This document shows positions 34,599 through 44,367 of a stretch of 64,000 nucleotides of DNA, piece after piece. Within the stretch, counting starts at the first letter, position 1, and the number at the start of each line of letters is the position of its first letter. The stretch spans positions 62,001 through 126,000 of the forward strand of contig DASQFN010000111.1 of NCBI GenBank assembly GCA_035633115.1, given 5' to 3'. The translations under genes were made by a program, and so were the position numbers. This DNA comes from Gemmatimonadaceae bacterium. GTDB lineage: Bacteria > Gemmatimonadota > Gemmatimonadetes > Gemmatimonadales > Gemmatimonadaceae. The notes beneath the pieces were generated by a model. It was not told the origin of the DNA. It saw nothing but the letters and a program-made list of their open reading frames with translations, and did not search any database.

Positions 34599-35774
34599 TC
34601 AGCGGGTGGTAGTCGTAACTTTGATCGGAGTCGCGAGTCGCGCTGCGAAAGTGTCGAGATATGCCCACCACGATTGAGGAGTGGGGAAATCGCCACTGGC
34701 TGTCCATCCGGCGCCGATGTAGTGGACGACAGCAACACCCGAACGAGCTCGGCCGATTGCGAGGTAGTGATTGCCGGTTTCTTTCCAGTCCATCAAACGG
34801 TCTCGAGGAATGAGAACAGCCGTGCCGAGCTCGCCGTGCCCACCGTTTTTTGGGGCGACCGGTCCCCAGCCGCTGAGCCACGCCCATGTCGAGTCTCGGC
34901 TCTCGGTTCCTCGCATCCCCGGCCGCTTCACGAGACCGATGGCATAAGGGATCTCCGCCGCCTCAGCGCTTCGGAAAATGCTTTCCGCGCGATAGAGATT
35001 CTGCCCGGCGTCGATCGACACGCGCTTCGTTTCCGACACGGAGATGCCCGGTGCTTTCCACGGATCGTAGCGCAGCTCGAAGATGGCTCTCACTGGACCA
35101 TTGGCGATGATCTTGTACGCTTTGAAATTGTCGGCGCGGAAAAGCGAGTCATTCCGCCAGAGGCCCGTACCACCGGCGCCAAGGGTCTCTCCGACGTCGA
35201 AGAAGTCGGCCCCCTCGCCGGTGTCGATGTGATAGGCGTCGTGTCCTTTTCCGTACCACTTCTCGACAACCAGCGCATGCACACTCTTCGGCCAGACGTC
35301 GATGCCGTTGCTCGACATTGCGGATGAAGTCTTCTTGAGCCCTTCTCCGTAAATCCTGAACGCGATCCGATCGCTCTCCCACGCGATGTCGTCGCGCGGC
35401 TCGTCGTGGCGGACGAAAACTCGCGACTTTGGCCCGGCTTTCGGCGCCGCCGCCTCGACGGAGAATTGCTGCACCTCGCGCGGCCAGAAATTCGACTGAA
35501 AGATGAGCTCGTCGGATTTCCCGTCGCCGTCGTTGTCGACAACCTGTGACACAACCTCGGCGCCATTGTCGTCGAGCACTCGAACGCCACCGGCGCGTGC
35601 ATCGCGAAGCGCTGCCGTGACGCTTGACCACGGCGCCGAAACCGTCTCGTCCGTGCGCGCGATCGCGAGCGTATTCTCGGCGCGGACGGCTAGTCGAGGA
35701 GCGCGGACTCCGGTTTGACTCTGCGCGGGAGCAGCGAGCACGAAGGTCATTACCACGCCGAGTATTGTTCGCAT
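34599..35774 (-). CDS. DUF4861 secreted protein of pectin loci
   Basis: 391 residues with a signal peptide (MRTILGVVMTFVLAAPAQSQ). It matches DUF4861, a family found in pectin and other polysaccharide utilisation loci without an established activity. Recognisable parts are DNDGDGKSDELIFQ (an acidic, possibly calcium-binding loop), DVWPKSVHALVVEKWY, YHIDTGEGADFFDVG and HYLAIGRARSGVAVVHY. The ATG at 35774 overlaps the kduI stop (TGATG), so translation is coupled. By context it works on pectin fragments in the periplasm. The frame is open to 35888, which I reject as it lies inside kduI. Confidence 0.82.
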   Translation of the reverse strand: MRTILGVVMTFVLAAPAQSQTGVRAPRLAVRAENTLAIARTDETVSAPWSSVTAALRDARAGGVRVLDDNGAEVVSQVVDNDGDGKSDELIFQSNFWPREVQQFSVEAAAPKAGPKSRVFVRHDEPRDDIAWESDRIAFRIYGEGLKKTSSAMSSNGIDVWPKSVHALVVEKWYGKGHDAYHIDTGEGADFFDVGETLGAGGTGLWRNDSLFRADNFKAYKIIANGPVRAIFELRYDPWKAPGISVSETKRVSIDAGQNLYRAESIFRSAEAAEIPYAIGLVKRPGMRGTESRDSTWAWLSGWGPVAPKNGGHGELGTAVLIPRDRLMDWKETGNHYLAIGRARSGVAVVHYIGAGWTASGDFPTPQSWWAYLDTFAARLATPIKVTTTTR

Positions 35775-36598
35775 CAGCGCAACGTCTCCACCGAAACCGG
35801 ATCCATGTCGGCGTAATCCTGATTCTCTCCGCCCATCGCCCAGCAGAACGCGTAACTGCTCGTGCCGCACCCCGCATGAATGGACCATCCTGGAGACAGC
35901 GCTGCCTCTCCGTCGCGCACGAACAGAGCGCGAATCTCGGAGGGCTCGCCCATCAGATGCACGACAGCTGCGTCGGAAGGAACATCGAAGTACAGATAAA
36001 TCTCACTTCGGCGCGAATGTGTATGCGGAGGCATGGTGTTCCATACGCTACCCGACTCGAGCACAGTTACTCCCATCACCAGTTGTGCACTGCGAACGCC
36101 CTCAGCGTGAATGTACCGCGCAATTCGCCGCCGATTCGCGCGCTCCGCCGAGCCGAGCTCGTTCGCCGCGGCATCGGCGGCGCGCACGAGCGTTGTCGGA
36201 AATGACGCATGCGCGGGATAGCTGATGAGATAGAAGCGCGCCGGGCGCGAGGAGTCATCGCTCGCGAACGAGACATCGCGACTGCCGCGTCCGATGTAGA
36301 CACCGTCGCGGGCCGAAAGCGAATGCGTCTCACCCGCAACTGTCACTGAGCCGTTCCCCCCGATGTTGAGAACACCGAGCTCGCGGCGCTCGGTGAAATA
36401 CTCTGCTCGGAGAGCTTTTGGCGTCGTCAGATCCACGGAACCGCTCACGGGCATCGCTCCGCCAACTACTGCGCGGTCGAGGTCCGTCATGTGAAGCGTG
36501 AGCTCATCGGGCTTGAAGAGGTCGGTGACAAGGAACGCGGCGCGCAGCTCGTCCGTGCCAAGGGCCTTCGCCTGACTGGAGGTCGGAAAGTATCTCAT
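35774..36598 (-). CDS. kduI: 5-keto-4-deoxyuronate isomerase
   Basis: 274 residues, cytoplasmic cupin-type isomerase. It converts 5-keto-4-deoxyuronate (DKI) to 2,5-diketo-3-deoxygluconate (DKII) in pectin breakdown. Zinc ligands are visible in MPPHTHSRRSEIYLYFD (two His and a Glu) and in WSIHAGCGTSSYAF (His). The ending YADMDPVSVETLR is typical. The length is normal. It lies between the KduD-like gene (22-base gap) and the DUF4861 gene (overlap). KduD takes its product onward, so the pair forms a complete step. Confidence 0.93.
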   Translation of the reverse strand: MRYFPTSSQAKALGTDELRAAFLVTDLFKPDELTLHMTDLDRAVVGGAMPVSGSVDLTTPKALRAEYFTERRELGVLNIGGNGSVTVAGETHSLSARDGVYIGRGSRDVSFASDDSSRPARFYLISYPAHASFPTTLVRAADAAANELGSAERANRRRIARYIHAEGVRSAQLVMGVTVLESGSVWNTMPPHTHSRRSEIYLYFDVPSDAAVVHLMGEPSEIRALFVRDGEAALSPGWSIHAGCGTSSYAFCWAMGGENQDYADMDPVSVETLR

Positions 36599-36620
36599 CG
36601 ATGTCGAAGTCGTTTGCTTA

Positions 36621-37391
36621 TCATCGCGCCATCCACCCGCCGTCCACTACCAGGACGTGGCCGTTCACGTAATCGGCGGCGGAGGAACAAAGAAACACCA
36701 CCGCGCCTCCAATCTCCACCGGATCACCCCACCTTCGGGCGGGAATGCGCGCGAGTATCTCGGCGGACCGTTCACGATCCTCCCGGAGCGCCTTCGTATT
36801 GTCGGTCTCGAAATATCCTGGCGCGACAGCGTTCACCTGCACGCCGGACGCGGCCCATTCATTCGCCAATGCCTTGGTCAATCCCGCGATTCCATGCTTG
36901 CTTGCCGTGTAGGCGGGAACGGTGATGCCTCCGCTGAACGAGAGAAGGGAAGCGACGTTCACGATTTTTCCGCGGCGGCGCTCGAGCATCCGCTTGCCGA
37001 AATGCCTCGACAGAATGAACGCCGAATCCAGATTGGTCCGAAGGATGAGGTCCCAATCTTCAAATGTGTAATCCGCCGCCGGACGGCGGCGAATAGTGCC
37101 CGCGTTGTTGACGAGGATTCCAACTTCGCCCATGGCACTCTCAGCCTCGTTCGCCATTCGCACAGTCGCGTCGCGATCGCCGAGGTCGGCGCTGAATTCC
37201 CATGCTTGCCGCCCGAGACCGCGGATCTGCGACACCGTGTCGGCGCAGCCGCCCGGTTTGGAGCTGACGCAACCGACGTCGGCGCCCGCATCGGCTAGCG
37301 CAATCGCCATTGCGCGACCGAGCCCGCGGCTGGCGCCCGTAACCAGCGCCCTCCGGCCGTCGAGAGCAAAGCTCGACAGAGTGCTTGTCAC
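36621..37391 (-). CDS. kduD: 2-dehydro-3-deoxy-D-gluconate 5-dehydrogenase, KduD-like, copy 2
   Basis: 256-residue classical SDR. VTGASRGLGRAM is the cofactor loop, VNNAGT the NNAG motif, and YTASK the catalytic YxxxK, with NEWAASGVQVNAVAPGYFETDNT as the substrate side. Being next to kduI, it should reduce DKII to KDG with NADH. It differs from the SDR at 22597, so the two may serve different substrates. GTG start at 37391 overlaps the stop of the GH105 gene (GTGA). Confidence 0.9.
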   Translation of the reverse strand: MTSTLSSFALDGRRALVTGASRGLGRAMAIALADAGADVGCVSSKPGGCADTVSQIRGLGRQAWEFSADLGDRDATVRMANEAESAMGEVGILVNNAGTIRRRPAADYTFEDWDLILRTNLDSAFILSRHFGKRMLERRRGKIVNVASLLSFSGGITVPAYTASKHGIAGLTKALANEWAASGVQVNAVAPGYFETDNTKALREDRERSAEILARIPARRWGDPVEIGGAVVFLCSSAADYVNGHVLVVDGGWMAR

Positions 37392-38581
37392 CGTCCCAGC
37401 TCCTGCGCGGCCATGATGAACGGGCCGACACCTTTGTAGTCGTCGGCAACCACTGGCTCACTCACGTAATAAGCGTAAGACCCGTCTCGCGCCGTCCCGT
37501 CTTTTCGTAACGCGCCGCCGAGTCCCGCGACCTGACAGATGTTCGTGAGTGAAGGGCGTCCGTCCGCGCCAACCTTCACGAGGTTTGCGATGAGTCCGTC
37601 AAACCCGCGTTCAGCGATTCGCCGGTACGACGCGTCGAGGTATCCCATTCGTGCGCCCATTGCCATTGCGTAGACGAACATGCTCGACGCCGAGGCTTCC
37701 AGATAGTTGCCGGTGCGGTTGGGCTCGTCGAGCACTTGCCACCAGAGACCGGTTACTGGGTCCTGCACTCGCGCGACCGCCTGCGCGGCGTCCTTCAGCA
37801 AGCGAATGAGTGAGTCGCGATCGCGATGCTCGCGCGGGAAGTACGCGAGCGCATCGACGAGACCCATCATGTACCATCCCATCGCGCGTCCCCAGAAGCT
37901 CGCCGAGAGACCTGTTTCGCGATTGGCCCATGGCTGCGCCTTTGCCGCGTCCCAGCCGTGATACAAGAGTCCCGTGCGCGGGTCCCGGGTGTGACGCGCG
38001 ACGAGAAAAAACTGCCGCGCGACGTCGTCGAACGCGGATCGCTCACCAAATTCTCTGGCGTACTCCGCATAAAAGGGTTCGGCCATGTAAAGACCGTCGA
38101 GCCACATCTGCTGCGGATAGATCTTCTTGTGCCAGAAGCCGGCCTCTGCAGTTCGCGGGTGCTGTCTGAGCTGTTGGCGCAGCGTCGCCGCCGCTTTGCG
38201 ATAGCGCTCGTCGCGCGTTCGCGCGTACAGTGGAAGCAGCACACGTCCCTCGGCGATCTGATCGAGGTTGAATTCGTCGAGCTTGTACCCGGAGATGGTT
38301 CCGTCGGGCTGCACGAACTTGTCGACGTTCCGCCGCACGTACGCCCGCAACGGCTCGCTCCGGATGGATGTCGCCACTCTGTCAATCGCCAGCAGTACTA
38401 CGCCGGCTGTGTAATCCCATCGCGCGTGAACCTGTGGATTGCGTGCGACAACTGCTTCCGCGAACAGTACGGACCACTGCCGGCGCGATCCTGCCTGCTC
38501 GCCGGTCTGCGCGGTCGCGTAAAGCGGCGCAAGCCAAAGAATTGCAGCGGCCAGCGATGCAGCTCGGCGGTAATGCCTCAC
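37388..38581 (-). CDS. Unsaturated uronyl hydrolase, GH105/GH88 clan (YteR-like)
   Basis: 397 residues with a signal peptide (LAAAILWLAPLYATAQ). An (alpha/alpha)6 barrel releases the 4,5-unsaturated galacturonic acid left by pectate or rhamnogalacturonan lyases. QMWLDGLYMAEPF carries the catalytic Asp of GH105. Other family stretches are HGWDAAKAQPWA, WGRAMGWYMMGLVDAL and NYLEASASSMFVYAM. It is more like GH105 than the GH88 half at 17510. GTG start overlaps the polygalacturonase stop (GTGA). Its product would feed KduI, or KdgF. Confidence 0.9.
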   Translation of the reverse strand: MRHYRRAASLAAAILWLAPLYATAQTGEQAGSRRQWSVLFAEAVVARNPQVHARWDYTAGVVLLAIDRVATSIRSEPLRAYVRRNVDKFVQPDGTISGYKLDEFNLDQIAEGRVLLPLYARTRDERYRKAAATLRQQLRQHPRTAEAGFWHKKIYPQQMWLDGLYMAEPFYAEYAREFGERSAFDDVARQFFLVARHTRDPRTGLLYHGWDAAKAQPWANRETGLSASFWGRAMGWYMMGLVDALAYFPREHRDRDSLIRLLKDAAQAVARVQDPVTGLWWQVLDEPNRTGNYLEASASSMFVYAMAMGARMGYLDASYRRIAERGFDGLIANLVKVGADGRPSLTNICQVAGLGGALRKDGTARDGSYAYYVSEPVVADDYKGVGPFIMAAQELGR

Positions 38582-40035
38582 GCTGATGCGAGCTGACCGT
38601 TGATTCGCGTGTTCGCGAGACTAAGGCCGCTGACGCGCTCGACCACGTTGGGCTTTGCAACATTCTCGAATTTGCAGTCGATCACGCGTACGTCCGCGAT
38701 TGTCGAGCGCTCGAGGCCCCGGAGATACAACGCGTACTGACTCTTGCGGCTGGTGACGTTCTTCATCTCGACGTCGCGAACCACCGGTGTGAACTCGCCT
38801 TTCGCGCCTTCCTCGTAATAGAAGTCGATCGAGAGCACGGCGTCGGCAACCTGCCCGACCGTGACGTCGCGCATGTAGATGTGCTCGATCACGCCACCGC
38901 GTGCCGCGTTGTTCTTGAACCGCAGCGCGCGATCGAGATTCGGACTGTCCATTCGGCAGCGCTCGGCGAATACGTTGCGAACGCCGCCGGAGATTTCGCT
39001 GCCGATTGTCACTCCGCCATGCCCGTCGCGCATCTCGCACTCGCGAACGACGATGTTCTCGCTGGGTGTTCGAAGACGCCGCCCGTCCGCATTGCGACCG
39101 CTCTTGATTGCGATGCAGTCGTCGCCCGTGTCGAAGAAGCACTTCTCGATGAGAACATCGCGGCAGGATTCAGGATTGCAGCCGTCATTGTTGGGACCGT
39201 GAGTTTCGATCGATACACTGCGAACGGTGACGTTGCGGGAGAGAACCGGATGGATCTCCCACATCGGTGACTTCACTATCCTGACGCCCTCGATGAGAAC
39301 GTTGCGGCAGAGATACGGCTGAATGAACGACGGTCGAAGGTAGCTGCCGTCCCCAAAAAGGCGGTTGGCGGGGGCGATGCCTTTCTCCGCCATCTGGAAC
39401 AGTCGCGTCCGCGCTTCGTTCTGATTGGGTGCGCCCGTTTTCCATCCGAACGCAGCAGTGCCCTTCCACGGCCACCAGTGATCGTTGTCGGCCCCGCCGT
39501 CGAGAGTTCCGCGCCCGGTGACGGCGACATTTTCGCAATCGACGGCGTAGATAAGTGGCGAGTAGCCCATGACCTCGACGCCCTCGAAGCGTGTGAGCAC
39601 GACCGGCAGATATTTCGCCGGATCCGGGCTGAAGGCGATGGTCGCTCCGGATTCAACGTGGAGATTCACGTTGGTTGCGAGATGAATCGCGCCGGTGGCG
39701 AAGCGGCCCGAAGGAACGACGACTCTTCCGCCGCCTGCTCGGGTGCATGCGGCAATCGCCTCGCTGAAAGCCCGGGTGCAATCGGTCTGTCCGTCGCCCC
39801 GGGCACCGAAGCTCGTCACCGGGAAATCACGGCTCGGGAATACCGGCGGCACGATTCGCTGAAGAATCGATGGGACGAGGTCCCATCCCGTGGCGCTGGA
39901 ATCCGTGATGGCACGAGCGGCAGTCGCCGCGCATCCGCTGGCAATCGTCGGTGCGAGCAAAAGGCCGCCAGCGCTGACCGCGAGTTCGGCGAGAAATTCC
40001 CGACGGTTTGGTTGTCGTCCTGTCCGATCAGTCAT
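38578..40035 (-). CDS. Polygalacturonase, GH28
   Basis: 485 residues. The N-terminus RREFLAELAVSAGGLLLAP resembles a twin-arginine signal and ends in a possible lipobox (IASGC), suggesting Tat export and lipid anchoring. The beta-helix has the GH28 catalytic blocks: NNDGCNPESC, DTGDDCIAIKSG (Asp pair), DGHGGVTIGSE (His) and LRFKNN (the RxK pair). It hydrolyses polygalacturonate. ATG at 40035 overlaps the pectate lyase gene by 8 bases; the longer frame to 40056 is less likely. Confidence 0.92.
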   Translation of the reverse strand: MTDRTGRQPNRREFLAELAVSAGGLLLAPTIASGCAATAARAITDSSATGWDLVPSILQRIVPPVFPSRDFPVTSFGARGDGQTDCTRAFSEAIAACTRAGGGRVVVPSGRFATGAIHLATNVNLHVESGATIAFSPDPAKYLPVVLTRFEGVEVMGYSPLIYAVDCENVAVTGRGTLDGGADNDHWWPWKGTAAFGWKTGAPNQNEARTRLFQMAEKGIAPANRLFGDGSYLRPSFIQPYLCRNVLIEGVRIVKSPMWEIHPVLSRNVTVRSVSIETHGPNNDGCNPESCRDVLIEKCFFDTGDDCIAIKSGRNADGRRLRTPSENIVVRECEMRDGHGGVTIGSEISGGVRNVFAERCRMDSPNLDRALRFKNNAARGGVIEHIYMRDVTVGQVADAVLSIDFYYEEGAKGEFTPVVRDVEMKNVTSRKSQYALYLRGLERSTIADVRVIDCKFENVAKPNVVERVSGLSLANTRINGQLASA

Positions 40036-41359
40036 TCGTTCTGTATAGCAGAGCAATCACTCCTGAAGGGCGCTGAGTATTCCGGCGCGCCCATGCTTCG
40101 TACTGTCTGAGCGCCAGCACCGGCGCGTACGTGTACCACGCGTAGCCCAGCCTCCGGTCCTTCAAGAGATTCCAGTCGTAGAGCTTGATTCCATTCCGGT
40201 CGCTGAAGATCGGACGATTGGTGCCGATCTCGTACATGCGTGCCCAAATCGGACCTGCGCCCGGCGAATCATGGCGCCCTGTCTGGAAATCGTAAGTGTA
40301 ACCCTGGAGCTTCACCGCCTTGAGCCATTCCGCCGCGGCTTGAATTGCGAGAGCAAGACGCGCAGTAACGGGCCGCTGTCTGATCAGAAATCGCAACAGA
40401 CTCGCACTCTCCTGTGCGGTGAGAGAGGTTAGCTCGTAGCTCCGCGCGCTCGTTGGCTGCAGTGACAGAGGATCGTGTTGCTGGCCCCATGCTGTGAGCT
40501 TCCCATCAACCTTCACCTGCGCATCGAGCACGCATTGAATTCCGCGCTCCGCCCCCGAGCGAGCGCGATCACGCAGCGCCGTGGGCACGAATTGTGGATT
40601 TCCGGTCGCGGCGCGTTGAAGCGTGATCAGCGTATTCATCGTTGCGTCGTCGTTGAACGTTGCTGCGTCATGGTAGCTTCCCATTAGCGGCCAGACCTGC
40701 GGCCAGCATCCGTTCGGAAACTGCGCAGCCACGAGATACTCGAGCCCGCGCAGATACGCCGCGCGAAATCGCTCGTCGGTCCGCACGCTGTCGGCCAGAA
40801 CGAGAAATAGCATCTGCTCGGTGGTGGAGCTGTTGTCGATGGTCGAGATCCACTGCCACTCCGCGCTCTCGGAGAAGTAGCTCTGACCTGGTTTGCGCGG
40901 CCCCGCAGCATAGCTGACATGCTTTGACCATCCACCATTCGGTGCCTGAAAGGACAGAATCGCCTCGGCGATCGTTCGAGCGTTGTCGGTTGCGAACCAC
41001 GCGCGGTTCATTGTTCGGTCAACCTCGAACGATTGCGCAAAGGGCGCGGCTACCATTCTCGTTTTTCCGGCAGATCGAAGCTCCGCCGCCATCGACGCAG
41101 TGTCGATCGCCCGCTGCGCGCGCGAGCGCTCGACGTACGAGAGCCACTCCTCCGGGTTGGCGGCGAGAGCTCTTATCCTCGTCGTAGAGAGAAGTAGCGC
41201 ACTGCGCGCCGGGGCCTCGCCCGCCGCCGGCGGTGCAGGAGGCGTAGCAGGCAGGATGACCGCCGAGTTGCCCGGCCCGACCTTGGACGGCAGAGCGCAT
41301 GCGAAACCTATGAGCGCGCATGCGATCAAAGCCGCGCGCCAACCGAAGCGATCAGTCAC
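40028..41359 (-). CDS. Pectate lyase, PL10
   Basis: 443 residues. GTG at 41357-41359 overlaps the transporter stop by 8 bases and starts a signal (RAALIACALIGFACALP); the 95 residues upstream in this frame are antisense-like and rejected. The (alpha/alpha)3 lyase has FPNGCWPQVWP, TAWGQQHDPLSLQPTSARSY and GPIWARMYEIGTNRPIFSDR, matching PL10, where an Arg acts as the base with calcium. It cuts polygalacturonate by beta-elimination. Neighbours GH28, GH105 and CE8 complete the pectin set. Confidence 0.9.
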   Translation of the reverse strand: MTDRFGWRAALIACALIGFACALPSKVGPGNSAVILPATPPAPPAAGEAPARSALLLSTTRIRALAANPEEWLSYVERSRAQRAIDTASMAAELRSAGKTRMVAAPFAQSFEVDRTMNRAWFATDNARTIAEAILSFQAPNGGWSKHVSYAAGPRKPGQSYFSESAEWQWISTIDNSSTTEQMLFLVLADSVRTDERFRAAYLRGLEYLVAAQFPNGCWPQVWPLMGSYHDAATFNDDATMNTLITLQRAATGNPQFVPTALRDRARSGAERGIQCVLDAQVKVDGKLTAWGQQHDPLSLQPTSARSYELTSLTAQESASLLRFLIRQRPVTARLALAIQAAAEWLKAVKLQGYTYDFQTGRHDSPGAGPIWARMYEIGTNRPIFSDRNGIKLYDWNLLKDRRLGYAWYTYAPVLALRQYEAWARRNTQRPSGVIALLYRTND

Positions 41360-42668
41360 TCGAGACTTGTGCGATGTCGAGACGCTGCACTTTTGGAACG
41401 AGAAGATGGATGATGCCCAGCGCCGACACGTACGCCAGCCCGCACACAATGAAGATCGGAACGTAGTTGTTGCCGTTCGCCTCGAGCACGAGGCCCGTGA
41501 CTCGCTGAAAGAGCACGCCGCCGATTGCCCCGGCGAATCCTCCGATTCCGACGACGGTTCCAACTGCCTGGCTCGGGAACATGTCGCTCGTGAGGGTGAA
41601 GATGTTCGCGGACCACCACTGGTGCGCGGCCGCGGCGACACCAACGATGCCCACGCTGAGCCAGAGTCCCTGAGCGGCGGGAGCGAAAGTCGTCGGAAGG
41701 ATGAGCAGCGCGGCTATGAGCATCGCAGTCTTTCGCGCGGCATTCACGGTCCACCCGCGCTTCATGAGTGCACCGGAGAGCCAGCCACCGCCGACCGAGC
41801 CGACATCGGCCAGCAGATAAATCACCATCAGCGGTGCCCAGACCTGCGACAGCTTGATCCCATACCGTGCATCGAGAAACTTCGGCAGCCAGTAGAGATA
41901 GAACCACCAGATGGGATCGGTCATGAATTTCCCGATCGCGAATGCCCACGTCTCGCGTCGACCGAGCACGCGCGACCACTTCACATTCGCGGGAGCGTCG
42001 GGCGCGTCACTCTGGATGTAAGCCAGCTCCGCTTTACCAAGCCGCGGATGCTCTGCCGGCCGACGGTAGATGGCAAGCCAGAACGCGAGCCAGATGAATC
42101 CCAGCGACCCGATGGAAATGAATGCCGCCTGCCATCCCCAGTTGAGAGCAATCCACGGAACGACGAGCGGGGTGATGATCGCGCCGACGTTCGAGCCGGC
42201 ATTGAAAATTCCGGTTGCGAGCGCGCGCTCGCGCACCGGAAACCACTCCGCGACTGTCTTGATCGACGCCGGAAAGTTTCCCGACTCGCCAACGCCGAGC
42301 GCGAGGCGCGCCAGACTGAACCCGGACACCGACCGGGCGAGAGCGTGCGCCATTGCAGAGAGGCTCCAGATCACCACCGCAATCGAGAATCCGAGGCGAG
42401 TGCCGATCCGGTCCATCAATCTTCCCGCGCCCAGATATCCGAACGCATAAGCAAGCGTGAACCACGAGACGATTGCGCCATACTCCGCCTCGGTCCACTG
42501 GATCTCGCGCTGAAGCGTCGGCGCTAGAATGCCGAGCACCTGGCGGTCCATGTAGTTGATCGTGGTGGCGAAGAAGAGGATTGCGCATATCACCCACCGG
42601 TAGCGGCCGCGTCGCTCCGCCGCATCGGGGTCGATCGATCTCACCTCCGCGACCTCAGCGCTGGACAC
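41352..42668 (-). CDS. MFS transporter, hexuronate (ExuT-like) family, copy 2
   Basis: 438 residues, 12 helices. [56 protein letters not shown] and [18 protein letters not shown] are the typical anion:cation symporter stretches of the ExuT group. It should import galacturonate or related uronates for the Uxa enzymes encoded just upstream. The start overlaps the kdgK stop by 14 bases. It is a paralogue of the transporter at 20941-22251. Confidence 0.9.
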   Translation of the reverse strand: MSSAEVAEVRSIDPDAAERRGRYRWVICAILFFATTINYMDRQVLGILAPTLQREIQWTEAEYGAIVSWFTLAYAFGYLGAGRLMDRIGTRLGFSIAVVIWSLSAMAHALARSVSGFSLARLALGVGESGNFPASIKTVAEWFPVRERALATGIFNAGSNVGAIITPLVVPWIALNWGWQAAFISIGSLGFIWLAFWLAIYRRPAEHPRLGKAELAYIQSDAPDAPANVKWSRVLGRRETWAFAIGKFMTDPIWWFYLYWLPKFLDARYGIKLSQVWAPLMVIYLLADVGSVGGGWLSGALMKRGWTVNAARKTAMLIAALLILPTTFAPAAQGLWLSVGIVGVAAAAHQWWSANIFTLTSDMFPSQAVGTVVGIGGFAGAIGGVLFQRVTGLVLEANGNNYVPIFIVCGLAYVSALGIIHLLVPKVQRLDIAQVSSD

Positions 42669-43686
42669 GTCCGCTCGCTTCGCCCCTCATGAGTGCCTCG
42701 ACCTCTGAGACGCTCGCGCGATTGAAATCCGCTGGAATGGAATGTTTGAGGCACGAAGCTGCCGTGGCGAACTCGAGGGCCTTCCTGTCATCCCCGTAGG
42801 TGATCAGCCCGTAAATCAAACCGGCAGCGAAGGAATCGCCCGCTCCCACGCGGTCGACAATGTGCGTGATGTCGTACTGACGGCTCGAGATCATTTCGCG
42901 GCCGTTGTGCATCACCGCCGACCAGCCGTTGTGGTCTGCGCTGTGGCTCTCGCGCAGGGTGATGACCTGCTTTTCGAGATTTGGAAATGCATCGAGGACC
43001 GACTCGGCGATTCCGCGATAGCGCTCCGTGTCGAGCGCACCGAGGTTTACGTCCACGTCGCTCTGAATGCCCAATGCCTTCTCGCAATCCTCCTCATTGG
43101 CGATGCCGACGTTCACCTTGCTGACTATGCTGCGCATGACTTCGGGTGCAGACTTCCCATATCGCCAGAGGTTCTTCCGATAGTTGTAGTCGCACGAGAC
43201 TGAAACGCCGCGCTCTCGCGCGGCAGTCACGGCCTCGAGCGTGAGCTCAGCCGCGGTTGCGCTGATTGCGGGAGCGACGCCGCTCACGTGAAACCATGTA
43301 GCGCCGTCGAGAATCCTGCCCCAATCGAAATCACCAGGTTGCGCGGATGCGATCGCGGATGCTGCCCGGTCGTACAGCACCCTGGAAGGCCGCTGATTGG
43401 AGCCGGTCTCGAGGAAATAAATTCCAAGCCGGTCTCCCTTGCGACTGACCAGACTCGTATCGACTCCAAACGATCGCACGGCGGCGATTGCTGCATCGCC
43501 AAGCGCGTTTGCGGGCAGGGCGGTTACGAATGAGACGGGCAAGCCGTACTGCGCGAGCGAAACGGCGACGTTTGCCTCGGCGCCGCCGAAGGTTGCCTCG
43601 AGAAGCGGCGACTGCATGAGCCGCTCGAAGCCCGGTGATTTGAGGCGGAGCATCAGCTCGCCGAAAGTCACGACGCGAGCGCTCAT
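42655..43686 (-). CDS. kdgK: 2-keto-3-deoxygluconate kinase (PfkB family)
   Basis: 343 residues. It phosphorylates KDG to KDPG with ATP, where the pectin, alginate and uronate routes converge. [13 protein letters not shown] at the N-terminus and [15 protein letters not shown] form the substrate side, and [16 protein letters not shown] holds the catalytic Asp of the PfkB signature. The ATG overlaps the eda stop (ATGA). With Eda this forms the lower half of the Entner-Doudoroff route. Confidence 0.93.
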   Translation of the reverse strand: MSARVVTFGELMLRLKSPGFERLMQSPLLEATFGGAEANVAVSLAQYGLPVSFVTALPANALGDAAIAAVRSFGVDTSLVSRKGDRLGIYFLETGSNQRPSRVLYDRAASAIASAQPGDFDWGRILDGATWFHVSGVAPAISATAAELTLEAVTAARERGVSVSCDYNYRKNLWRYGKSAPEVMRSIVSKVNVGIANEEDCEKALGIQSDVDVNLGALDTERYRGIAESVLDAFPNLEKQVITLRESHSADHNGWSAVMHNGREMISSRQYDITHIVDRVGAGDSFAAGLIYGLITYGDDRKALEFATAASCLKHSIPADFNRASVSEVEALMRGEASGRVQR

Positions 43687-44360
43687 TCGCTGCGCTTCTC
43701 CATCTCATCGATGGCCTTTACGGCTCCCCTCACAGCGTTCTCGATCTCCTTGAAGTCGCCCTCTGCAATCCGCTCGGCCGAGGCAACCCACGATCCTCCG
43801 CAGGCCACGACACATGGAATGCGGAGATACTCGGCGAGATTCAACAGGCCAACGCCGCCGGTCGGAATGAACTCGACGGAGGCGTACGGTGCCGAAATCG
43901 CCTTAAGGTACTTGACCCCCCCCAGCGGTTCCGCGGGGAAGAACTTGAGAATGCGAAGTCCGCGTGACATCGCCAGCTCGATCTCGGTGGGTGTCGCGAC
44001 TCCCGGGAAAACCGGGATGCCGCGCTCGAGGCAGTAGTCCACGACAGCCGGGCCAAATCCCGGCGAGACTATGAACCGTGCACCGGCTTTCTCGGCTTCC
44101 ATTGCCTGCTCACGAGTGAGCACAGTTCCCGCGCCAACCAGTACATCAGGACATTCCGCGACCATGCGCTCGATCGACGCACGCGCGCCAATGGTTCGAA
44201 AAGTCACTTCAGCGCAGGGAAGCCCACCGGCAGCCAGAGCGCGCCCGAGCGCCGGCGCGGCTTTGGGATCGTCGATGACGATGACCGGTACGAGCCGGAG
44301 TTGCCGCAAACGGTCGACTATCTCGTCCTTCGCTGGAGGAGATACGGGAATAGGTGTCAC
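43683..44360 (-). CDS. eda: KDPG/KHG aldolase
   Basis: 225 residues. It splits 2-keto-3-deoxy-6-phosphogluconate into pyruvate and glyceraldehyde 3-phosphate. The class I active site is visible: CAEVTFRT (general acid/base Glu), [17 protein letters not shown], and [18 protein letters not shown] with the Schiff-base Lys. GTG start at 44360 lies 7 bases after the uxaB stop. It is the last step of the island's pathway. Confidence 0.94.
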   Translation of the reverse strand: MTPIPVSPPAKDEIVDRLRQLRLVPVIVIDDPKAAPALGRALAAGGLPCAEVTFRTIGARASIERMVAECPDVLVGAGTVLTREQAMEAEKAGARFIVSPGFGPAVVDYCLERGIPVFPGVATPTEIELAMSRGLRILKFFPAEPLGGVKYLKAISAPYASVEFIPTGGVGLLNLAEYLRIPCVVACGGSWVASAERIAEGDFKEIENAVRGAVKAIDEMEKRSE

Positions 44361-44367
44361 GTTACCC

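Noticed and set aside
40983-42527. Plus-strand frame of 514 codons opposite the second MFS transporter
   Set aside because: The complementary strand encodes a transporter with all expected motifs, while this frame is highly charged without structure or signal.
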